A stretch of DNA of 64,000 bases from Ulota crispa (Eukaryota > Streptophyta > Bryopsida > Orthotrichales > Orthotrichaceae), in the NCBI GenBank assembly GCA_963920765.1, contig OY987244.1, positions 1,614,501 to 1,678,500 on the forward strand, written 5' to 3'. How positions within the stretch are numbered: the first letter of the stretch is position 1; every line of letters starts with the position of its first letter. Both the position numbers and the translations under genes were made by a program. The notes below the pieces were generated by a model. It was not told the origin of the DNA and made no database searches. It saw only the letters and a program-made list of their open reading frames with translations. Shown here piece by piece: positions 56,791 to 64,000 of this stretch.

Positions 56791-57466
56791 ACTATTAGAG
56801 ATTTAGTTCTATTTCAAATTTTTTTGTGGTTGTCAATACAAATAAGAACTTTGAACCCAATGCTTATATTTTTTCTTTTCTAAGAATGTCCTTTGGAATT
56901 TTGGTTTGCAAAAACCCTTAGTATAGTGTAAATCTCAACTCTCAAGCACACATTTGCAATGCAAGCCCATCAATCATGTAGGCTTGTAGGGTGTGTTCCA
57001 TGTCTTCATTGGCCATAAACATTTGTGAAGATATGCCTAACATGATTTAGAACATGTTGGACAAATCTATTCCTCAATCTATTCAACATATGCAGTGCAA
57101 AAAAGTCTAAAACATATAGCAAAATAGACTTGAAGATTTTGGAGCAAAGGTCAAAAATACTTTTATACTAACTTCAAATAATCATACCTCTCAATCTGTA
57201 TGGTCAAACCTAATGAAACTTTTGCCATGTTCTCTTATGCAAGTCTAATACAAGATTCTATGATTAGATTTGTGTAAAAAATTAAGATTTTTTCTTGGAA
57301 TCAAATAATCAAAAATGGTAGGTTTGAATGTATTTTGAGAAAGAAAATGGGCTTGAACCTTGAAGGGTTAAAATAATTGAAACAACATCTCTCTTAGAAG
57401 TAAAAGGACAAAAAAAAAGCATTAACCCATCTTTTAAAAATATTGGATGTGATTTAGAAGCCAATT
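56791..57466. other. Gene-free stretch
   Basis: Nothing recognised apart from CCTTGAAGGGTTAA at about 57358, a possible worn TTAA-element end. Confidence 0.35.
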
Positions 57467-57580
57467 CTCTACAAGAAAATATGACCCTAATCTGTGTTGA
57501 TTTGGACATCTTGATTATGACATTTTGTACATAGTAGTGTTGATTAGGACCACTTGATTAGGACCCATTTTCTACTAGTG
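57467..57580. mobile_element. CACTA mini-element, 114 bp
   Basis: The left end CTCTACAAGAAAATATG (first bases changed) and right end CATTTTCTACTAGTG are flanked by ATT at 57464-57466 and 57581-57583. Confidence 0.75.
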
Positions 57581-57877
57581 ATTGTAGAAAATTGAATTGA
57601 AGATGCTCAAAATCCTGAAATTAATGGTGTTTGCTATCAAGCAAAATAAGTTAACATGATGCTCAATGATATTCTCCAGTCTCTTAGCTCTCAAGCATTT
57701 TCTTCTAAATGATGCATTTATTTACCTTATAATCACAACAATGATAAAGAACAATCCAAATCTAAGAATCAATCCATGATACTTCTCTAAATTACACACT
57801 TACAGCAAAAAGTAAGCTTAGACATACTTTTAAGGCAGCTGGATTGAATCTAGCTACCTTCTTTTTGGGCCCCACAG

Positions 57878-58053
57878 TTTTTACCAGATCACAAATGTCC
57901 ACAAATTATTGGATAACAAATGGAGGGGCCAGCCCATATGTGTACAAGCTTCTCAAATTTGTAGCTATGACTTCAGAAAAAAATGCGTTGCCTGGAAGTC
58001 GACTTCCTTGGGAGGATCAAGCACAGTCTGGACGTCTGGAATTGACTTTGTAA
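57878..58053 (+). CDS. Orphan terminal exon of an unrecognised gene
   Basis: The acceptor CTTTTTGGGCCCCACAG|TT (phase 1) opens a frame to TAA. It reads MSTNYWITNGGASPYVYK, then SEKNALPGSRLPWEDQ and GRLELTL. The sequence looks like an ordered, conserved C-terminus rather than chance. No upstream exon was found in the AT-rich DNA to the left, so it may be a gene fragment carried here. I could not assign a family. Confidence 0.35.
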
Positions 58054-58330
58054 ATTAAAACTTTTAAAATTGTTACTATGGCTATAGGCAATGTAGGGTG
58101 TTACTGAATGATCCACTCATTAAGTGAAGGTGCGTACAACAAAGTGCCTTCATTGGCAGTTTGAGAAGAGCAATGATTAGGTGGACCTAGGGTGGATGAT
58201 TTTTTTGTTTTAGACTCCCTCTCTCCATCAAGTCCATTGCGCTACAGTAAGCTGACGGTTATTCAACTAAAACTTACACCTTGATTTAAACAAATGTGAG
58301 AAAATACTTGAAGAAATTAATGCTATATGA

Positions 58331-58643
58331 AACCATGGAGGTCCGTTGTCCACCTTTTGATGCCCCCAATGGAACATTCTGAGTTTATCAAGGTTCATTA
58401 AAAAAAATCAAGGATTAGTAATTCTTGCCTTCACCCATGAACGGTAAGTGTAATCCATGCTCACAAACTTTAAAAAATCATGATCAATTTCACTAAAATC
58501 CAAAAGAACATGAAACAACATGAATTAGATGCTAATTCCGGTTTTTCTTTTAAAGAAAATGTAGCAAAACATGTTTCAAGGAGTCCAGCTCCTCCAAAAA
58601 TACAATTCAGGTGGTAGAAGTTTGGTTTAAGGACCTCCGACCT
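58331..58643. mobile_element. AGGTAG-family MITE, diverged
   Basis: GGAGGTCCGTTG at the left faces GGACCTCCGACCT|TA at the right. Its interior (AAGAACATGAAACAACATG and onward) matches 27836-28180. The left border is approximate. Confidence 0.5.
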
Positions 58644-58883
58644 TAGCAGGCCTCCTCATCGAGTCAGATTCCGTGCCACCTCCTCCTTATTCCCTGTTGA
58701 GTGTGTTAATGCAGAGCCTCCAGAGCTGAAGGCTCATGATTTGCAGGTGTAGATAATTGCTTGAATCTAATATACTTCGAGAGTGAGGCCCCCTGGTCTA
58801 TACAAGATTGTTTAAGCGGAAGAGTCCTGACTGTGATCAGGGTTGAAATTTTCCTCTGCCAGATGATACTGAGAAAAGGGGGT

Positions 58884-59186
58884 TTAGACTGGGTTTGCAA
58901 GTACTTCGGCGCCCTCTATGGGAGTTGGCCTGCGGAGATCCAAGCTGGGAACAAAGCTGGGCACTCCCTTTTCGTCCACGTCCATGGAAAATGTAGCCAC
59001 TCTTCCTTCAGAGACGGTACTGGGCACATGATCAGACCCTTTGACCGTGTTTACCGCCTTCGGTGATGGGTCAGCTGGATTATCCACGGTTGCAGATAAT
59101 CCCAACCGGGATCCCAACTCCCAAATAGTAGATTCATAGAATGAATCAACTAAGCTTATAAGCTTGTCGGCAGCAACAGGCTCTGC
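58884..59186 (-). CDS. Possible coding segment of unknown nature
   Basis: A minus-strand frame starting MNAEPVAADKLISLVDSF continues through ELGSRLGLSATVDNPADP and FSMDVDEKGVPSFVPSLDL to a stop. Base composition is much more balanced than in neighbouring DNA, which suggests real or former coding. No domain, partner exon or transposon hallmark was recognised. It could be a gene fragment or part of a worn mobile element. Confidence 0.28.
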   Translation of the reverse strand, partial: AEPVAADKLISLVDSFYESTIWELGSRLGLSATVDNPADPSPKAVNTVKGSDHVPSTVSEGRVATFSMDVDEKGVPSFVPSLDLRRPTPIEGAEVLANPV

Positions 59187-59198
59187 GTTCATAATCAA

Positions 59199-59692
59199 CC
59201 AACGTAAGTAAGAGCATCATTCCCCAAACCCCAATGCAGTCAGTTACATTCTCCTGGTACCTGTCATAGCATTAGGTAAATTTTGAGCCCTCCAAGAGCC
59301 CCCTTCAATATCTAAAAAAGATCCCAAGATATGTACTAACTTATTACAACAAACTAACTACTAATCTACTATTTTTGTCCACCTTTTGAGTTCAATGCAA
59401 TCATGAAGGTTATATTATTATGTCATCCCAATTGCACAATACTATGGATACAAATGTATAATAGAACCATAAATTATATTTTACTCTATGGTGGGTAGTT
59501 TTATTAGGCATACAGTATTTGACAGCTACCATTTTACCTAGTACATTAAACACTACCAAAAATCTCAAACATGATGTCAATTGCCAAGTAAGCTCGTCAT
59601 GTATCCATTTCTGTAATAGGACCTATTGCTTGGTAGATATAGTTAATTTGGCAAAACCTTGACATTCAAGTGCAGAAATCATTAAACTATAA
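59199..59692. other. Gene-free stretch
   Basis: TTTTGAGCCCTCCAAGAGCCC at about 59281 recalls the CATTAG-family inner end. Nothing else recognised. Confidence 0.35.
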
Positions 59693-60133
59693 ATGCTGTA
59701 TTTGTGAGTTCATTCTAAAAAAGCTTCAAATCCCTTCAATGATAAAATAAGTAGACCCTTTAATAACATTTTGGGACTTTTGGATTTTTTGCTTTTTATT
59801 GAATACTCTTTAAAAAAACATAAAATCCAAAAATCCAAAAATGTCATTTTTTCCCCATTTAATGAGTGATCCACTAATCCGTTGGGTATGTTAGACATTG
59901 TATCGCACAATAGACTGAAAATGAACTTATACAATTGTAACCTGCACTAAATGCAAAGGGAGAATGTTTATTCTGATTTTCCCCTTTTGCTTTAGTTCCT
60001 ATTCTTTTGGGATATGTCCTCTTCTTTTTAGATTTTATATGAAAGAATAATGATATTCAAGTTGTGTTTCATTGTGTTTCATGTGCACAGGAGCTCGGAT
60101 TAAGGTGACCACCTTTTTAACGAATATGGCGTT
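59693..60133. mobile_element. Probable AACACC-family MITE, diverged, duplication ATAA
   Basis: The left end ATGCTGTATTTGTGAG and right end TTAACGAATATGGCGTT are flanked by ATAA at 59689-59692 and 60134-60137. Its interior contains a near-palindrome (TTTTGGACTTTTGGATTTT type) around 59770-59850. Confidence 0.45.
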
Positions 60134-60572
60134 ATAAGTTCATTTTTGCAGTGATGAAAGAAATAAAAGGTTTGACCAAGGTTTTTTCACGCATGTAATA
60201 ATAGGATGATTGGAATGCGTCGTCTCTTTATAAAACAAGTGGACATTCTTATCAATCGAAAACAGTTGAAAATTAAGAAACTGAAGAGCTACCAGCCTAC
60301 CACCTAGTTACGAAATGTGCTTAAACTTTTGAATTTTTCAAAAAGGTTGTACTTCATAGTATCAAACAATCAAGTGTAGATTCTCTACAAAAATATTTTC
60401 AAGACTTAAAAGTTTTATTGAAAGGGGTTTATGATTTGCAATGTATTTTGTCTTTGACCTAATTAGCTACAAATTGCTACAAATTGTTGTAAAAGACTCA
60501 AGACTGTTTCCCAATTTCCTTCATGTGTGAAGTGGGTAATAAGCTAGTCTAGACTTCTTGTGTGTGGTATCC

Positions 60573-60807
60573 AATACCATATTTATTAACTTAAGTCTTT
60601 TCCAAAATTAAATTTTGCATTTGTGAGAATGTTTTGTGATTTATAATGAATTTTTTTTATAATTCCTTCAAGATATTTCATCATTGTTGTAAGGTCTTAA
60701 AAAAATCATCATAGCATCCACTCTATACCACCCCAAATCTCTTAATAACATAAAATCCAAAAGTTCCAAAATTGCTTTTTTTTCCCCAAATTAACTAATA
60801 TTGAGTT
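60573..60807. mobile_element. AACACC-family MITE, diverged
   Basis: The ends are AATACCATATTTATTAA and TTAACTAATATTGAGTT, with flanks ATCC and ATCG (3 of 4). Confidence 0.6.
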
Positions 60808-60946
60808 ATCGTTAGTAGAGTTTCAAAGAAACGAAAGAAAATATCCTCTTCAACCCTATAATGAAGTACATTGCCAAATGCCAAAAGATTATAAGACAAA
60901 AAGTGAAATAAAATGGGACTGATATTCAGGGAGTATATAATATCAC

Positions 60947-61174
60947 CTTGGTTCCCATTGAAAGCCCCTGGCTGGTCGAGCAGGATTGTAGTAAGAGGTT
61001 CGTTCACGACAAGTACTTCATGGCCAACGTTGACATCTTTGACAACAGAGTTTGGAAATCGCCGCTTGTTGATGACGCGCAATTTTCTGGCTATCCTGGT
61101 ACTTGGTTCTGGTGGTGCTGTCACTGCTATGACCGCTGGACCAGAAGGGAGTGATGCTTTGACCACAGGAGTAG
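60947..61174 (-). CDS. Probable internal exon of an unrecognised minus-strand gene
   Basis: Exactly 228 bp (76 codons) between acceptor GTTTTTGCAG|CT and donor AACCAAG|GTGATA, phase 1 at both ends, with no stop. It reads ATPVVKASLPSGPAVIAVTA, then a basic part (RIARKLRVINKRRF) and VGHEVLVVNEPLTTILLDQ. Length and phase equal exon B of the acidic gene, but the composition (basic) and sequence differ, so homology is not claimed. No domain recognised. Confidence 0.45.
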
Positions 61175-61871
61175 CTGCAAAAACGCCAAAAACCTCACAT
61201 TTTTGTATTCAGCATTTGGTGCACTTTAAAAGTCTATTATTATATCATAGTAAGAGAACAAAAAAGCAATTACAAATCTACTGTTGTTCTCCACCAAAGA
61301 AGCCAGTTTCAGACTTTCAGTATACTGGCACTTCTGGAATTATTTCGAGCTCCAGAATTGTGGCATTCAGCTTTCTAAATCTCAGGCATCACGAAAAGTA
61401 CCAGTGAGGGTTGTGCATATACATTATATTGAAATTCAAATATTATAGGTTACCATTGACCACCGTCATTTTCATTTGAAAGTACATCACTCACATGAAT
61501 TAGCAATTACTCAAAATCACAGTAATATCAAGCATAACGTAATTGAACAAGTCAAGCCGTAAGTTCTCTTTAGTGAGCGTCTAACGAGAATAACGAGACT
61601 GTTTGAATTCAACAAACAGATACAATACGCTACACAATACGCTACACTTGTCTCAACTACATTGTTCACTAATGAGTCCTCTGCCAGTCTACATGGTAAC
61701 ATGGCACTTGCAAAGTATTTATTTGGAACATTTGGCCACTGGACATTCACGTTTAAATATTCATGAAGAACAGTTATGAAAGAAGGGCATGATCAACGCA
61801 TCAAGCTGCAATAGCATAGAAACCCCGATACCCGCGTGCTTGAAATTTGAAAGTTACTTTATGAATTTTAT

Positions 61872-62045
61872 GCTAACCTCACGCATGGTTGCTATACTGG
61901 GCAGGTTCCTATTCAACAAACATCCCATGATGTACATGCGACGTAGATCCTTGGACACAATCAATGTCTCAACTGTACGTCTCTTGTGCATCATGAAACA
62001 TTTGATGAATATGAACCCATTCAACATCACAACCATGACGTTTAG
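61872..62045 (-). CDS. Possible exon with hydrophobic segment, same minus-strand gene
   Basis: An open frame reads VMVVMLNGFIFIKCFMMHK (a weak membrane-span candidate), then RRTVETLIVSKDLRRMYIM, and ends near CGTGAG|GTTAGC. The acceptor is unclear and the donor phase (0) does not fit the 60947-61174 exon. Kept as tentative. Confidence 0.25.
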
Positions 62046-62256
62046 AGTAAGCATACGTTTACTTTTGGAATAAGGGTACAATTTAAACTGGTATCAAACC
62101 GAGATTCTTTTGTAGACAACAGTCAAAGTTGACTATAATTCTTAGATGATACTAGCTTTGTATGCACAAGTGTGTCATGTTTGGTAAGTCTTTTCAACAA
62201 GCACAGAGTGACGGACAAACTCACAAACCTCGTATCGGCAAGTAGTCACCTGGAAA

Positions 62257-62366
62257 ATCGATGTCCTTCCAGATTTGCCCATGGCGTCTCACAATTGGTT
62301 TCTCTAAGGCTTTGTTGATGACGCCATCACCATCAGTGGTCTCTGGCGGAACGTTTACTACGGCCT
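62257..62366 (-). CDS. Possible upstream exon of the minus-strand gene
   Basis: The frame includes VVNVPPETTDGDGVINKALE and RRHGQIWKDIDFPG and meets the donor TTTCCAG|GTGACT in phase 1. An acceptor in the same phase is available at ATCAGAG|AG. That would pair by phase with the exon at 60947-61174. No domain recognised. Confidence 0.35.
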
Positions 62367-62424
62367 CTCTGATAATCATTCCCAGCACACATGCAACCAT
62401 GATATTTAGAAACGAAGACAACAA

Positions 62425-64000
62425 CGGTCACATGCAACACCGACGAGAATATGAGCATATGAGATCAACTTGATTTGTACCAGAAGTACAAGTATATGTA
62501 CTCTTTGACGCTATCGTAACCTTAAGTTAGCAATTACTAGGAGAATCAAGGGAGATAGCCTCACAGATATAAAAAAAGTCCATGAGCGCTACATCATTGG
62601 ACTTATGCTACATCTCTCATTACAGACTATCTAGACTTTCCAACAATTCTAGCATATATGGTGATTGTTGAGGAGACAGACAACCCCATCGTGCATGCAG
62701 GCAGTTACCTACTACGGGCTGGTTCCACTAGGGGCTGGTCCCGATGATTATATAACCTAAAAGGAAATTTCAGTTCAAGTTTGCAAGATTCTCATTGCCA
62801 AAAAGGAGACACACAAGTGGTTTGCAGCTTTCTTTGATAACTGAAACAGAAATCGATCTCAATACTGTACTGAACTATGTCAAATAAATGAAAATCTCCG
62901 TGACGTTAACCTCTTCTCATATGCTTACTAATTAGAGGGATTGCCAACCTTTAGTCGTCCCAGCTATCGTCTGAGTCATGGAGCAAGGAACGGAGAGATA
63001 CATGTGACCTAGCTTTGAAGAATGGGAAGTACAAAGACACCAGGTGAGACAATGAGGTCAAGCATTCAGTTGGACTACATATTTCTTATTTAGCATTAAT
63101 ATAAACTCCGACGGCGAGGAGAACGTGCAAGTCTGCTGGATAACAGGGTCAGACGCCATGTATTCAGACCACTCTATAATCTATATAGCAGAACGTATAC
63201 ATTTTGTCCAACTTCCATCATCGAAACCCTTGCGCTTCTCAGTGACGTTCAGACTAAGCACTTCAGACCACAGAGATTCTGCAGGGTTTACGTAACTTAG
63301 AAGATATTTGCCATGGATCGTACCTGGCGGAAGAAGTTGCAGGGTTTCCCTCAAAATTCATCTTTAAACCCGACCACAGTGCCTAACCGCGACGCTCAAC
63401 AAACTACTGTACTGTACAACTTGATTGTACGGGAGAACTAAGTGCAGATTGTGCAGCAGAAGAGGTGTAGCGCTCGTCCAATTCTGCCCAAATTCCGTAG
63501 GCTCACAGCTAATTAGAACTTCATCCAATCTATAGTAAACGTCTGCCGCGAAACACCAAACTCAACTGATCTTTAGTTGGCTTCTTACGAAGTAAAAAAA
63601 TATTTGCAAGCCGAACACTCCCAATTGTTGGTAAAAACTCAAACACCTCTCTTGGTACGTGACGGACTCGCTGAAGCAACTGCAATTTGAGTATCGAGAT
63701 GGTGGGAAGAGGGGGCTCTTGGAGCAACAAGGCTGGGAGGGCACAGTTTGGGGAGGGGCGGGGGCTTTGGGAAGCAAACACACGCCCAGCACACACCTAC
63801 AATATGGTGACACGGTGGCAAAAAAGTGGTGCAGGAGCAGAATTGCGGGACTCGGAACTCAGAAGCACCAATATAAGTACAACCCTTTGTATGAGCCTTG
63901 GGTGGCTCACGGGTGATAAAGTATAAGCACCCACAACTCCGTGGGTAAAAATGTACAGTACAGTTCGAGCCTTAGAGGGTAGAAACAACACCTACTTGGG
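62425..64000. other. Balanced-composition stretch, probably 5' part of the minus-strand gene
   Basis: It is less AT-rich than the repeat-filled regions and has no element ends. The minus strand has the acceptor TTCCTTTTAG at about 62754 and the donor GTAGTAG|GTAACT at about 62708, possibly a small exon. Frames at 63530-63820 are Pro/Leu-rich and not convincing. Promoter or leader DNA of this gene, or the start of a further duplicated block, are both possible. Confidence 0.3.

Noticed and set aside
62257-62366. Possible homology of TDGDG in this exon to TDGDG in exon A at 670
   Set aside because: Only five residues match and the rest does not align, so chance cannot be excluded.
63530-63926. 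Pro/Leu-rich frames on both strands near the right edge
   Set aside because: Overlapping frames in a balanced-composition stretch, with no splice support, domain or conservation visible.

Overview
Eukaryotic nuclear DNA, AT-rich and repeat-laden, almost certainly from a land plant. The transposon spectrum points that way: a Stowaway MITE with the textbook CTCCCTCCGTCC end, CACTA mini-elements ending in CACTAGTAGAAAA, a Mutator-like foldback starting GGGAAAA, a PIF/Harbinger (Tourist-type) MITE with TAA duplications and a hAT-like family. The one gene recognised with certainty, PRP17/CDC40, matches the plant and animal form of that splicing factor. The species cannot be named from the sequence. 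Abundant TTAA-flanked, CCC-ended elements (a piggyBac signature, rarely described in flowering plants) lean weakly toward a seedless lineage.

Layout. Positions 1-5034 hold the 3' part of an unrecognised multi-exon gene for an acidic, modular protein. A paralogue lies at about 33968-38926. The flanks match too: 1-15100 is colinear with 35130-46100, and 32130-33010 with 54200-55140. The window is therefore best read as two old copies of a block of about 35 kb, each then filled with different mobile elements. Copy 1 (1 to about 35100) holds inserted blocks at 5035-7279, 7628-8100 and 8873-10012, a hAT-like element at 10851-12393 and a series of TTAA elements. A small membrane-protein gene is likely at about 22110-24350. 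Copy 2 (35130 to beyond 64000) has its own insertions. It carries the intact single-exon PRP17 gene (50995-52749, minus strand) and probable exons of an unrecognised minus-strand gene at 60947-62400.

Most of the remaining DNA is non-autonomous DNA transposons in at least nine families. Many have readable target-site duplications, several are nested, and no transposase gene was seen. The nesting and the paired blocks act as a fossil record: for several elements the empty site can be read in the other block or in a sister repeat.

Genes. PRP17 is a housekeeping splicing factor. The acidic gene pair is built from exons that all begin and end in phase 1 and share a short motif around (I/Q)xRDEAN. 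Exons can thus be lost or skipped without breaking the frame, and one copy has in fact lost one exon and frameshifted another. This pair is the best candidate for something undescribed. No rRNA, tRNA, CRISPR array or organellar insert was recognised.
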